In this document: in pieces, positions 1 to 8,091 of the stretch
How the letters are laid out: every line of letters starts with the position of its first letter
Position numbering within the stretch: position 1 is the stretch's first letter
Origin: Micromonospora haikouensis
Lineage (GTDB): Bacteria; Actinomycetota; Actinomycetes; Mycobacteriales; Micromonosporaceae
DNA length: 64,000 bases
Assembly: GCF_900091595.1 (NCBI RefSeq)
Contig: NZ_FMCW01000012.1
Span: 1 to 64,000 of the forward strand
Direction: 5' to 3'
The notes under the pieces: generated by a model
Databases searched by the model: none
The model's input: only the letters and a program-made list of their open reading frames with translations
What the model was told of the DNA's origin: nothing
Position numbers and translations under genes: made by a program

Positions 1-189
1 CTCCTCGCCTTCGACGGCGACCTGGCCCGCTGCGAACCGAAACAGCTGCGCTACCGCGTGCTGCACACCGCCGCGCGCCTGGTCCACGGCCAACGCCGCC
101 GACGGCTACGCATCCCCACGACCTGGCCCTGGGCCGACCAGATCACCACCGCGTTCACCCGGATCGCGGCCATCCCCGCCCCCGGCTGA
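1..189 (+). CDS. IS1380-family transposase, C-terminal fragment
   Basis: Only the last 62 codons are in the window and the 5' part lies to the left. The frame ends in TGA at 187-189. The peptide LLAFDGDLARCEPKQLRYRV, then an Arg-rich stretch and a TWPWADQI motif, matches the usual C-terminal end of actinobacterial IS1380-type DDE transposases as I know them. The catalytic DDE residues lie upstream and cannot be judged, so the element may be intact or decayed. This marks the right end of an insertion sequence and so a junction between mobile and chromosomal DNA within the next 250 bases. Family assignment is by recognition of the tail only. Confidence 0.7.
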   Translation, partial: LLAFDGDLARCEPKQLRYRVLHTAARLVHGQRRRRLRIPTTWPWADQITTAFTRIAAIPAPG

Positions 190-441
190 CCAGCACAGCC
201 GCCATCCCACCGACCGGAGAAACCCAGGAGACCACGCCCACCGCCGCGACAGACGGCCCACCACCACGCCCCCAGACAGCATCCATCGGTGATAACCGAT
301 CAACTAACCAGGGGTCGGCACATCCGACGCCACCCATGAACGATCGAGGCTAACTCTCCTCCGGGGGGTAGAGATAACTCCCAACCCGACTGGGGGGATA
401 GCACGATCGCACAAGATCCAGAAACCGTGGAAGCTCATTCC
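190..441. other. Intergenic: IS right flank and promoter of the lipoprotein hydrolase
   Basis: No convincing gene. The right IS end must lie here, but I could not fix its terminal inverted repeat without the left end. Two G-rich direct elements (GGGGGGTAG near 364 and GGGGGGATAG near 391) sit 50-80 bases upstream of the next gene and may belong to its promoter. Confidence 0.4.
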
Positions 442-1371
442 ATGACCACACAGAAAATCTCCCGGTTCCATCGGGCCGCCCTGGCCCTCGTCCTTCCCGT
501 CGCCGTGATAGGTGCACTCGCCGCGTGTGATGACTCGGCGGCGCCGCAGGCCGCGCCAGCAGCCAGTCCGGAAGCCGCGGTTCCCTCGACCTCGACAAGC
601 GCGGCGCCCGCAGCGGGCTTGCATATGATCACCAACAGCGGGCATCAACTTGCCTTCCACGTCACGCCCGGAAGTTCTCCCACCATCGTGCTGGATGCCG
701 GCGGCGGCGAGGACTCCTCGTACTGGGATGCCCTGGTGCCGCAGCTGTCGCAGGCAACTGGATCGCAGATCATCACCTACGATCGGGCCGGTATGGGCGC
801 CAGCGAGGAGGTGCAGGGCCCATGGGACCCCCAGGCCGCCGCCTCCGACCTGCAGGCCGGTCTGCGTGAGCTCGGCGTCACCCAGAACGTGGTCCTCGCG
901 GGCCACTCGCAGGCAGGGGAGGTGGCCCACTACTTCGTCCTCGCGAACCCCGGCGTTGTCTCCGGGGCGGTGCTGATCGATGCCAACGTGCCGCAATTCT
1001 TCACCGACACCCAGATCCAACGCATTGTCACGCTGACCGCGCCGCAGATCGAAGAGCTCAAGAAGGCGCCGTCGACGAAGGCGAACCGCCAGCTCATCGC
1101 CACGGCCGACAACTTCGGTCCCACGCACCAGGCGTACCACAAGGTCTCCTGGCCCGACAGCGTCCCCGTCACCTACATCGTGTCGGACAAGACACCCTTC
1201 GACGGTTCTCCGCAGGACGCTCAGGCCTGGCGCGACGCGGCCGCCGCGTTCGTCAAGGCGGGGCCCGACCACACCCTCGTCGCCGCCAAGGGCAGCTCGC
1301 ACGACGTTCCCCAGGACAATCCCGTCCTGGTGCTCAACGAAATCGCACAGATGACCGCCACCGTCAAGTAA
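442..1371 (+). CDS. Secreted lipoprotein, alpha/beta hydrolase fold
   Basis: Predicted 309-aa exported lipoprotein. The N-terminus has basic residues, a hydrophobic core and a lipobox (ALAAC, Cys about residue 29), followed by an Ala/Pro/Ser-rich linker, so it is probably anchored outside the membrane. The hydrolase domain starts near residue 65. It has an oxyanion region (LDAGGGEDS), a strand ending in YDRAGMGAS, the nucleophile elbow GHSQAG (Ser about 156), and a late His in KGSSHDVP, so a Ser-Asp-His triad is plausible. ATG 442 is preferred to GTG 427 because a GGAAG lies 8-9 bases upstream of it and it gives a proper signal peptide. The substrate is unknown; such proteins are usually esterases or lipases. 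It stands alone, followed by a palindrome and a two-component system. Confidence 0.8.
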   Translation: MTTQKISRFHRAALALVLPVAVIGALAACDDSAAPQAAPAASPEAAVPSTSTSAAPAAGLHMITNSGHQLAFHVTPGSSPTIVLDAGGGEDSSYWDALVPQLSQATGSQIITYDRAGMGASEEVQGPWDPQAAASDLQAGLRELGVTQNVVLAGHSQAGEVAHYFVLANPGVVSGAVLIDANVPQFFTDTQIQRIVTLTAPQIEELKKAPSTKANRQLIATADNFGPTHQAYHKVSWPDSVPVTYIVSDKTPFDGSPQDAQAWRDAAAAFVKAGPDHTLVAAKGSSHDVPQDNPVLVLNEIAQMTATVK

Positions 1372-1477
1372 CGGCATCGTGCCAGCGGGTGGGAGGGGCC
1401 CCGATCTCGATGACGGCGAGGTCGGGGCAGAGATTCCGGGAGCGGGCCGACACTGCTTGCGCGGCGGGTAAGGTGTG

Positions 1478-1517
1478 CGCCGGTCGACGGCTCAGCCGGC
1501 TGAGCCGTCGACCGGCG
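1478..1517. repeat. Perfect 40-bp palindrome between hydrolase and two-component genes
   Basis: Both 18-base arms (1478-1495 and 1500-1517) are perfectly complementary around a CCGG centre, itself a palindrome. It lies 107 bases after the hydrolase stop and 153 before the kinase start. There is no T-run after it, so a standard terminator is not obvious. It could be a factor-independent actinobacterial terminator or an operator. The rest of 1372-1670 holds no gene. Confidence 0.8.
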
Positions 1518-1670
1518 ATACCAGCTTCCATGGCCGAGGACTGACAACCTGGGTGCTGGCCCCGCAGGGAGTGAAGGAAACCCCACCGCGGGAATTGCGG
1601 ATCGCCCGGAGCCGATATGGACCGACCGCCAATCCCGTCGATTCGGCACGATGCGCGATGAGGGAGTGAG

Positions 1671-3026
1671 ATGACCGATTCCAGCGGAACCACACTTCCC
1701 GGCGGCTCCTCGCCCTCGCGGGAGCGCTCTGGGCCTGATCCCGTCGCACGCAGCGGTCCGGCTGCGCGCTCCGCGCTGGCCTTGCGGATGAGCCTGTTGG
1801 GCTGGTCGCTGGTGCTGCTGACAGGTTCGGTCCTGGGTGCCGTGCTGGCCACGGTCTGGATCACCTCGGTGTCAATCGCCGCTCTCGGCGTCGGGATCCC
1901 CTTGATTCTGCTCACCACCGCACTGGTGCGCTGGCTTGCCGACCTGCACCGCCAGTGGGCCGCCGACCGGCTCGGCGTACCGGTGCCCGCCCACCCCTAT
2001 CAGCCGACGCCGGACGCCGGGTGGCTGGCGCGGCTCTGGACGATCCTGCGCGACCCGGCGACGTGGCGGGACTGGATCTGGTTGGTGGTCAACTCGATCA
2101 CCATCTGGTTGAGTAGCGGACTATCGCTGCTGTTCTTCGCCTTCGGAGTCGTCTACCTGACCTATCCGCTCATCTATCAACTGACGCCTCCTCAGGTGTT
2201 CCGCACCCCGATGGGGGAGGCATTCCGGCTGCACAGCGTCGCGCAGTCTTTCGCGCTGGTACCGCTCGGTCCGGTTTTCCTTCTGCTCTGGTACACCACT
2301 GCGGCACGCCTGGCGAACCTCAACGCTCGGGTGATCCGCGCTCTGCTCGGCCCCACCGAGCAGGCGCGCCTGCGGGCCCGCGTTCAACAGTTGGCGACCT
2401 CGCGAGCTGAGACCGTCGACACCCAGGCCGGCGAGCTGCGCCGAATCGAACGCGACCTGCACGACGGCGCGCAGGCCCGGCTGGTGTCGCTGGGTATGAG
2501 CCTGGGCTTGGCCGAACAGTTACTGCCCAAGGATCCGCAGGCAGCCCAGCAACTGCTGGCTGAGGCCCGCGAGTCGACCTCCAGCGCCCTGACCGAGCTG
2601 CGCGACCTGGTACGAGGCATCCATCCGCCGGTACTGGCCGACCGTGGCCTGGAGGGCGCCCTCAAGGCCCTGGCCCTGGTCAATCCGACCCCGACCACGG
2701 TGGTGACCCGCCTACCCGGACGGCTGCCGGCCCCGATCGAGTCCGCGGCCTACTTCGCCGTCGCCGAGGCCTTGTCGAACGCCATCAAGCACGCCCAGGC
2801 CCGGCAGATCCGGATCACCGTGGAGTTCGCACCCCATCGGGACGGCGCTGCAGGAGAGTTGACGATGCTGGTGTCCGACGACGGCCGTGGGGGTGCTTCG
2901 ATCGATTCCGGCACCGGCCTGCGTGGCATCCAGCGTCGGCTGGCGGCCTTCGACGGCACGCTGACCGTTGACAGTCCGCCGGACGGACCTACCGAGGTGA
3001 GGATGTCGCTGCCGTGCGTATCGTGA
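1671..3026 (+). CDS. NarL/DesK-type sensor histidine kinase
   Basis: 451-aa membrane sensor kinase. Hydrophobic segments lie at about 42-66, 68-90, 136-165 and 195-212. The HisKA_3 dimerisation helix carries the phospho-accepting His in RDLHDGAQ (His about 264). The ATPase domain shows an N-box (EALSNAIKHAQ), a G1 box (DDGRGG) and a G2 box (GTGLRGI). It would autophosphorylate and pass the phosphate to the response regulator that follows, whose GTG start overlaps this gene's end by 13 bases, implying translational coupling. The GGGAGTGAG upstream of ATG 1671 supports the start. A Sensor-type membrane domain without a recognisable ligand pocket means the signal is unknown. Confidence 0.9.
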   Translation: MTDSSGTTLPGGSSPSRERSGPDPVARSGPAARSALALRMSLLGWSLVLLTGSVLGAVLATVWITSVSIAALGVGIPLILLTTALVRWLADLHRQWAADRLGVPVPAHPYQPTPDAGWLARLWTILRDPATWRDWIWLVVNSITIWLSSGLSLLFFAFGVVYLTYPLIYQLTPPQVFRTPMGEAFRLHSVAQSFALVPLGPVFLLLWYTTAARLANLNARVIRALLGPTEQARLRARVQQLATSRAETVDTQAGELRRIERDLHDGAQARLVSLGMSLGLAEQLLPKDPQAAQQLLAEARESTSSALTELRDLVRGIHPPVLADRGLEGALKALALVNPTPTTVVTRLPGRLPAPIESAAYFAVAEALSNAIKHAQARQIRITVEFAPHRDGAAGELTMLVSDDGRGGASIDSGTGLRGIQRRLAAFDGTLTVDSPPDGPTEVRMSLPCVS

Positions 3027-3658
3027 TAGCCGAGGACCTCGCCCTGCTCCGCGAGGGCCTGATCAGGATCTTGCGGGCCAATGGGTTCGAGGTTGTGGAA
3101 GCCGTTGACAACGGGGCCGCCCTGATCCGGGCGCTGATGACGCACCGTCCTGACGTCGCCATCGTCGACGTGCGGTTGCCGCCGACCTTCACCGACGAGG
3201 GACTGCGTTCCGCCGTAGAAGCCCGCCGGCAGATTCCAGGGCTTCCCATTCTGGTGCTCTCGCAGTATGTCGAGCAGATCTACGCCCGGGAGCTGATGTC
3301 GGATCGCGCGGGCGCGGTGGGCTATCTGTTGAAGGATCGGGTTACGGACGTCGGCCAGTTCATCGACAATGTCCGGCAGGTCGCTGCCGGCAGCACCGTC
3401 ATGGACCCCGACGTGGTGAGTGCACTGCTCACCCACCGCGCCGCCGACCCTAAGCTCCTGAAGCTGAGCCCGCGCGAGCATGAGGTCCTCGCTCTGATGG
3501 CCCAGGGTCGGTCGAACGCTGCGATCGCCACCCGGATCTTCGTCACCGAGAAGACTGTCAGCAAGCACAGCTACAACATTTTCAACAAGCTCGGTCTCAA
3601 GCCCTCCGAGGACGACAACCGCCGGATCCTGGCGGTCCTGGCCTACCTGCAGAGCTGA
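3014..3658 (+). CDS. NarL/FixJ-family response regulator
   Basis: 214-aa DNA-binding regulator. The receiver domain has the acidic pocket (AED at 6-8), the phosphorylation site Asp52 in AIVDVRLPP, and Lys in LLKDRV. The C-terminal LuxR-type HTH (LSPREHEVLALMAQGRSN, then VTEKTVSKH) is complete. GTG 3014 overlaps the kinase gene, so the two are coupled partners. The recognition helix is unusual in containing KHSYNIFNKLGL rather than the common NHVSNILAKLGV. Target genes are not evident; the neighbouring hydrolase gene and the kinase operon itself are candidates. Confidence 0.9.
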   Translation: MRIVIAEDLALLREGLIRILRANGFEVVEAVDNGAALIRALMTHRPDVAIVDVRLPPTFTDEGLRSAVEARRQIPGLPILVLSQYVEQIYARELMSDRAGAVGYLLKDRVTDVGQFIDNVRQVAAGSTVMDPDVVSALLTHRAADPKLLKLSPREHEVLALMAQGRSNAAIATRIFVTEKTVSKHSYNIFNKLGLKPSEDDNRRILAVLAYLQS

Positions 3659-3730
3659 GAAGCGGAGTTCACATCGGCCACCTGACCTGGCTTTCGGGGG
3701 GGGGCGATTCGAATCCTCATCGATACAAAC

Positions 3731-3766
3731 GATGCCCTGACCTGCGTCTCCGCTGGTCAGGGCATC
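3731..3766 (-). terminator. Stem-loop terminator for tRNA-Thr (and possibly the response regulator)
   Basis: Perfect 12-bp stem (3731-3742 with 3755-3766) around a 12-base loop. On the minus strand it is followed by GTTTGT, and it begins 6 bases after the tRNA 3' end, so it reads best as the tRNA terminator. It may also stop transcription from the response-regulator side. Confidence 0.7.
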
Positions 3767-3772
3767 CTCTGA

Positions 3773-3845
3773 GCCGCCTGACGGAATCGAACCGTCGACC
3801 TACGCATTACGAGTGCGTCGCTCTAGCCGACTGAGCTAAGGCGGC
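3773..3845 (-). tRNA. tRNA-Thr (anticodon CGT)
   Basis: 73-nt cloverleaf read on the minus strand. The acceptor arms GCCGCCT and AGGCGGC pair fully, the D arm is GCTC...GAGC, the anticodon arm is ACGCA-CTCGTAA-TGCGT with anticodon CGT (reads ACG, Thr), and the T arm is GACGG-TTCGATT-CCGTC. CCA is not encoded. A stem-loop terminator follows. Confidence 0.95.
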
Positions 3846-3998
3846 AACAATCGTCGAGTGTACGGCACGCCCCGGCCATCGCCACAGCGGGATGCCCCGC
3901 AACGGCGACCGCAGCGGCAGCGGCAGCAACCGGACATCCGGCCCGTCCCTGCTCACACCCGACAGCGGATCGGCCCCACCCGGACTACGCTGCGGCTG

Positions 3999-5753
3999 GT
4001 GACCGACGATCGCACCCCCGTCGACGGCCCGGCCCCTCTCGATGATCCCGACGACGAGCGCGCCTTCGCCCGCACGGCCCGCCGGCCGCGCAGCATCGAC
4101 CCGCCGGAGTTGGGCTTCACCCCGCGCAGGCCCGTGCCGTGGCTCGCGCCGCTCCTGCTGATCAGCACCGGCCTGCGTACGCTGCTGGCGATGCTGTTCG
4201 GGGCGTACCTGGACAAGCGGGAGCTGCAGAACTCGCTGGAGGCCCGCATCGAGCGCCAGGTCGGGCCGGACGGCGGGCTGTGGCTGGACTACGTGGCCGA
4301 CCTCGGCGACGGCTTCGACGCCACCTATTCGGTCGCGTACCTGCTCGCCCAGCCGGAGCTGACCGTCGACGGGCACCGGCTGCCCCGCGCGCAGACCCTG
4401 GTGATGGGGGGCGACCAGGTCTACCCGTCGGCCTCCTACGAGGCGTACGAGGACCGCTGCAAGGGGCCGTACCAGGCCGCGCTGCCGGTCACGCCGCCCG
4501 AGCGGCCCACGCTGTTCGCGGTCCCCGGCAACCACGACTGGTACGACGGGCTGACCGCCTTCCTGCGGTTGTTCGTCCGCTCCCGGGACCGGCACTTCGG
4601 CGGCTGGGGCACCGGCCAGTCCCGCTCGTACTTCGCCGTCGAGCTGCCCGCCGAATGGTGGCTGCTGGGCCTCGACGACCAGTCCGGCTCGTACCTGGAC
4701 GACCCGCAGCTCACCTACTTCGACACGGTCGCGAAGCGGCTGGGGCCGGGCAGCCGGGTGATCCTGGCCGTGCCGGCGCCGACGTGGGTCAAGGCCGTCG
4801 ACCACCCGACGGCGTACGACTCGATCGACTACTTCATCCGCACCATCGTCGCGCCGACCGGGGCGCGGGTGCGGCTGCTGGTCTCCGGCGACCTGCACCA
4901 CTACGCCCGGTACGCCGGCCCGGACCGGCAGCTCGTCACCTGCGGCAGCGGCGGGGCCTACCTGTACCCGACCCACCACCTGCCGGAGCGGATCGAGGTG
5001 CCCCCGCGCGACACCCTGTCCCGGCGGGCCAGCCGCAGCCTCCCGTACGACCTCGCGGCCACCTTCCCCGACCGGGCCCGCTCCCGCCGGTACGGCTGGG
5101 GCGTCTTCGCCCGGCTGCCGAGACGCAACCCGGGCTTCGGCACCCTGCTGGGCACCGTGCACACCCTGCTCATGCTGGCCATGGCCGGGGTGGCGGCGGG
5201 CCGGGCCGGCGGCACCGAGCAGCGGCTGCTGAGCGTCCCCCTGGTGGCGATGCTGCTGGTGACGATGATCGGTGCGGTCTTCTTCGCGAAGCCGCCGAGC
5301 GCGGGCGGCAAGCGGCACGTGCGGCACTGGATCCTCGGCGTCACGCACGGGCTGGCGCAGGTGGCGCTCGCCGCCGCCGGCACCTGGGCCTGGCTGTCAG
5401 TGCCCCTGCACGACTGGCCGTGGCCGCTGCCCGTGGCCGCCGCGGCGGTGGTGTACGGCCCGCTGATCGGCCTCCTCGCCACCGAACTGGTGGCGGCGTA
5501 CCTGCTGGTGGCGGCAGCGTTCGGGGTCAACGTCAACGAGCTGTTCGCCGGCCAGGGCATCGACGACGCGAAGGCGTTCCTGCGGATGCGCATCGACCCG
5601 GACGGCACGCTCACCGTCTACCCGGTCGCCGTGGACCGGGTCGCCCGCGACTGGCGGCCGAACCCCGACGGGTCCCCGACCGCCTCCTGGCTGACCCCGA
5701 AGGAGCCACTGACCCCGCGCCTGGCCGAGCCGCCGATCGTGCTGGAGCCCTGA
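3999..5753 (+). CDS. Membrane-associated metallophosphoesterase
   Basis: About 584 aa from GTG 3999. The calcineurin-like phosphoesterase core shows the metal-binding series: DLGDGFDATYS, GGDQVYPS, the GNHDWYDG block, and a late GDLHHYARY (GxH-type motif). The C-terminal third has at least three hydrophobic stretches (around HTLLMLAMAGVAAG, VPLVAMLLVTMIGAVFF and VAAAAVVYGPLIGLLATELV), so the enzyme is probably anchored in the membrane. A longer frame reaches back to 3858 but would read into the tRNA flank in an Arg/Pro/Gln-rich stretch. GTG 3999 lies 7 bases after TACGCT and fits a leaderless transcript. Substrate unknown. It converges on ricT with a 6-base gap. Confidence 0.8.
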   Translation: MTDDRTPVDGPAPLDDPDDERAFARTARRPRSIDPPELGFTPRRPVPWLAPLLLISTGLRTLLAMLFGAYLDKRELQNSLEARIERQVGPDGGLWLDYVADLGDGFDATYSVAYLLAQPELTVDGHRLPRAQTLVMGGDQVYPSASYEAYEDRCKGPYQAALPVTPPERPTLFAVPGNHDWYDGLTAFLRLFVRSRDRHFGGWGTGQSRSYFAVELPAEWWLLGLDDQSGSYLDDPQLTYFDTVAKRLGPGSRVILAVPAPTWVKAVDHPTAYDSIDYFIRTIVAPTGARVRLLVSGDLHHYARYAGPDRQLVTCGSGGAYLYPTHHLPERIEVPPRDTLSRRASRSLPYDLAATFPDRARSRRYGWGVFARLPRRNPGFGTLLGTVHTLLMLAMAGVAAGRAGGTEQRLLSVPLVAMLLVTMIGAVFFAKPPSAGGKRHVRHWILGVTHGLAQVALAAAGTWAWLSVPLHDWPWPLPVAAAAVVYGPLIGLLATELVAAYLLVAAAFGVNVNELFAGQGIDDAKAFLRMRIDPDGTLTVYPVAVDRVARDWRPNPDGSPTASWLTPKEPLTPRLAEPPIVLEP

Positions 5754-5759
5754 GCCGGC

Positions 5760-6599
5760 TCAGGCGTTGTAGCGCTGGTCGTGGGCCTGGCGGGAGCCGC
5801 AGACGGCGGCGCGGGAGCACATGGAGCGCGAGCCGTCGGCGTCCAGCCGGACGGTGACCGCGTCGCGGGGGACGCTGTGCCCGACGACCCGGCCGTCGCC
5901 CTCGGGGGTCGACACCCGGCTGCCGACGGGCGGGGCCGACTCCTGGAACTTCTGGTAGAGCGGGTGCTCGTACTTCAGGCAGCACATCAGCCGGCCGCAG
6001 GCCCCGGAGATGCGCAGCGGGTTGAGCGGCAGGTCCTGGTCTTTCGCCATCCGGATCGTCACCGGCTCGAAGTCGGTGAGGAAGGTGGCGCAGCACAGGT
6101 CGCGCCCGCAGGAGCCGATGCCGCCCTGCACCCGCGCGGAGTCGCGGGCGGAGAGCTGGCGCAGCTCGACCCGGCAGTGCAGGGTGGCCCCCAGGTCGCG
6201 CACGAGGGACCGGAAGTCGACCCGGTGCGGGGCGGTGAAGTAGACGGTGGTGCGGTCACCGCCGCCGTCGGCGGTGGCGAGCACGTGGTCGACGGCGACC
6301 ACCTTCATCGGCAGGCCGTGCTCGCGGATCAGCCGCTTCGCGGCCACCTTCGCCTCGGCCTTGCGCCGCCGCAGCAGCTCGTCGCGGCGCAGGTCGTCGT
6401 CGGTGGCGAGGCCGGCGAGCCGGGGAAAGCCGTCGGTGTCCTCACCGACCCACTGCGCGGCCCAGACGCACTCCGCCACCTCGGGGCCGTCGTCGGTGGG
6501 GACCAGCACCCGGTCGCCCACCTGCGGGCGGAACTCGCCCGGGTCGAGGTAGTAGAGGCGCCCGTACCGGTTGAAGCTGACCGCGCAGAGCATGCCCAT
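5760..6599 (-). CDS. ricT: PSP1-domain protein, RicT/YaaT homologue
   Basis: 279 aa. The N-terminal MLCAVSFNRYGRLYYLDPG and the Cys-rich block SCGRDLCCATFL...GACGRLMCCLKYEHPLY are signatures of the PSP1/RicT family. In Bacillus, RicT works with RicA and RicF in a complex that binds iron-sulfur clusters and affects RNase Y-dependent RNA processing and sporulation. The role in actinobacteria, which lack the same partners, is not established. The Cys residues (CGRDLCC, CGRLMCC) are retained. A TAGGGT element 8 bases before ATG 6599 suggests a short or absent leader. It lies downstream of the holB/YbaB/WXG cluster on the same strand with a 55-base gap. Confidence 0.85.
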   Translation of the reverse strand: MGMLCAVSFNRYGRLYYLDPGEFRPQVGDRVLVPTDDGPEVAECVWAAQWVGEDTDGFPRLAGLATDDDLRRDELLRRRKAEAKVAAKRLIREHGLPMKVVAVDHVLATADGGGDRTTVYFTAPHRVDFRSLVRDLGATLHCRVELRQLSARDSARVQGGIGSCGRDLCCATFLTDFEPVTIRMAKDQDLPLNPLRISGACGRLMCCLKYEHPLYQKFQESAPPVGSRVSTPEGDGRVVGHSVPRDAVTVRLDADGSRSMCSRAAVCGSRQAHDQRYNA

Positions 6600-6654
6600 G
6601 CCTTCACCCTACGACGCGGCGCGGCCCGGCACCCACCCCCGCGTCACCGCCCGG

Positions 6655-7332
6655 TCACCGGACCCGCAGCGGGGAGCCGTGGTAGGGGCCGCCGACCGTC
6701 GACCCGCGCCAGGTGGTCTCCGCGAGGCTCGGCGACCACTGGCGCAGCAGCGTCTCCGCCCCGTCGTAGGCCACGCCGAGCACGGCCAGCACCCGGTGGG
6801 CGATGTCGGCCGCCGCGAGCAGCCCCGCCCCGCCCGGCCCGGCCCCGCCTGTGGTGGCGGTGGCGGTGGCGGCGCGCACCCGGACCGCCTCGGCGGAGCC
6901 GAGCACGTCGGCGAGCGCGCGGGCCAGCGCGAGGCGGCTGCCCTCCACCCAGTCGGCGAGGGCGTCGGCGTAGCCGGCCGTGGCCTCCAGCCGGCCCACC
7001 AGGCTCTCGGGGCCCTCGTCGAGGTGGCGCAGCAGGACCGCGCGCGCCTGGTCGTACGCCGAGGCGGCCGGCCCGGACCAGGCGGCGGGGTCGGTGAGGG
7101 TGCGGCTGACCTCGTCGTACGCCCGGACGAGCCCGCGCACCGCGTGGCCGGCGCCGGCCAGCGGGGCCGGGTGCAGGTCGAGGAAGCCCCGCACGGCGTC
7201 GCCGGGAAGCACCTGCATGCGGCGCAGCAGCGGCCAGAGCCGGTGCCCCTCGGGTGCCCCGTCGGCGAGCAGCGTGTCGACGCGGTCGAGCAGGTCGAGC
7301 CCCGGCTCGGCGAGGCGGTCGAGGGCGTCCAT
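6655..7332 (-). CDS. WXG-like helical protein (possible ESX/type VII-associated)
   Basis: 225-aa protein rich in Ala, Leu and Arg, predicted almost fully alpha-helical, with no signal peptide. The middle contains AAWSGPAASAYDQAR, a W-x-G turn between helices followed by the hydrophobic heptads typical of WXG100-like secreted or partner proteins. ATG 7332 overlaps the TGA of the preceding gene by one base (TGATG), so the two are translated together. With the EspC-like and YbaB-like genes upstream it forms a cassette seen in actinobacterial genomes near type VII or polymorphic-toxin genes, but no toxin domain or ESX ATPase is present here. Function inferred only. Confidence 0.6.
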   Translation of the reverse strand: MDALDRLAEPGLDLLDRVDTLLADGAPEGHRLWPLLRRMQVLPGDAVRGFLDLHPAPLAGAGHAVRGLVRAYDEVSRTLTDPAAWSGPAASAYDQARAVLLRHLDEGPESLVGRLEATAGYADALADWVEGSRLALARALADVLGSAEAVRVRAATATATTGGAGPGGAGLLAAADIAHRVLAVLGVAYDGAETLLRQWSPSLAETTWRGSTVGGPYHGSPLRVR

Positions 7333-7637
7333 CAGAACTCCCGGCCCAGCCGGCGGCGGACGGCGTCGTCGACCCCCGCGTAGCGGTCGGCGGCGGTGCG
7401 CACCGCGGACGCGGCGGCGGCGAGGCGGGACGCGGCGACGGTCGCCTCCCGGGCCCGGTCGCCGGTGGCGTCGGTCCACCGCCGGTGCAGGGCCTGGCCG
7501 ATCTCGCCGGGCCGCCCGGGGACGTGCGCGCCGAACGCCGGGTGCGGCGGGTCGGTGGCGGTCACGGCGCGGGCCAGCGTCTCCAGGGTGGCGCTCGCCT
7601 CGTCCAGCCGGGCGGCGAGGGCGCGCAGCTCGTCCAC
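7332..7637 (-). CDS. Small EspC/WXG-like protein
   Basis: 101 aa, a probable two-helix hairpin: MDELRALAARLDEASATLE, a Pro/Gly loop (PPHPAFGAHVPGRPGE), then a second helix ending in VRRRLGREF. The FGAHVPGRPGEIG loop and LHRRWTDATGDR helix resemble the ESX-secreted EspC/DUF2580-type small proteins. It is coupled by TGATG to the next gene and starts one base after the YbaB-like gene's stop. Probable partner of the neighbouring 225-aa protein. No enzymatic motif. Confidence 0.6.
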   Translation of the reverse strand: MDELRALAARLDEASATLETLARAVTATDPPHPAFGAHVPGRPGEIGQALHRRWTDATGDRAREATVAASRLAAAASAVRTAADRYAGVDDAVRRRLGREF

Positions 7638-7638
7638 G

Positions 7639-7968
7639 TCAGGCCCCCGCGAGGGGCCGGTAGGCGGCGAACGTCTCGTTGTGCAGCTTCTCCCGGGCCC
7701 ACTGGGCCGCGTCGGCGGCGGCGGCCACGGCGGCGCGCACGGAGGCGGCCACGTCGCGGTGGTGGCGCTGGTGCAGCGGGCCGAGGAAGCGCACGTCGGT
7801 GATCCGGCCGTCGGCGGTGACCGCGACCTCGACCAGGCCGTCCGGGGAACGCACGGTGACCTCCACGGTTGCCACCGCCTGGTCGAACTCGGCCTGCAAC
7901 GCCTCGATGCGGCGGTAGCGCCGCACCGCCTCCTCGATCCAGGCCTCGTCGATCTCCCCCCGAGGCAT
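7639..7968 (-). CDS. YbaB/EbfC-family nucleoid-associated protein
   Basis: 109 aa from ATG 7968, which has a GGGAGGAG seven bases upstream. A longer frame from 7992 adds an unlikely MHCREESA. The pattern is a helix, a two-stranded core (VEVTVRSPDGLVEVAVTADG, then ITDVRFLG) and a long C-terminal helix (AAVAAAADAAQWAREKLH), the YbaB/EbfC fold that binds DNA as a dimer. The canonical ybaB lies beside recR/dnaX; this copy instead heads a WXG-like cassette, which favours a paralogous, possibly secretion-linked role. Confidence 0.7.
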   Translation of the reverse strand: MPRGEIDEAWIEEAVRRYRRIEALQAEFDQAVATVEVTVRSPDGLVEVAVTADGRITDVRFLGPLHQRHHRDVAASVRAAVAAAADAAQWAREKLHNETFAAYRPLAGA

Positions 7969-8091
7969 CGCGGACTCCTCCCGGCAGTGCACTCACTGAG
8001 TGTGCCGCCACGGTCACCACGGCATCACCGGACCGTACCGCACACCAATCGGGCCTGTCGATGCCCTGTGGACGGAGCAGGGGTGGGCGGT

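Noticed and set aside
3700-3722. GATTCGAATC resembling a tRNA T-arm, possible attachment-site remnant next to tRNA-Thr
   Set aside because: It is a simple palindrome; the flanks do not form the T-stem, there is no match to the tRNA-Thr 3' end, and no integrase is nearby.
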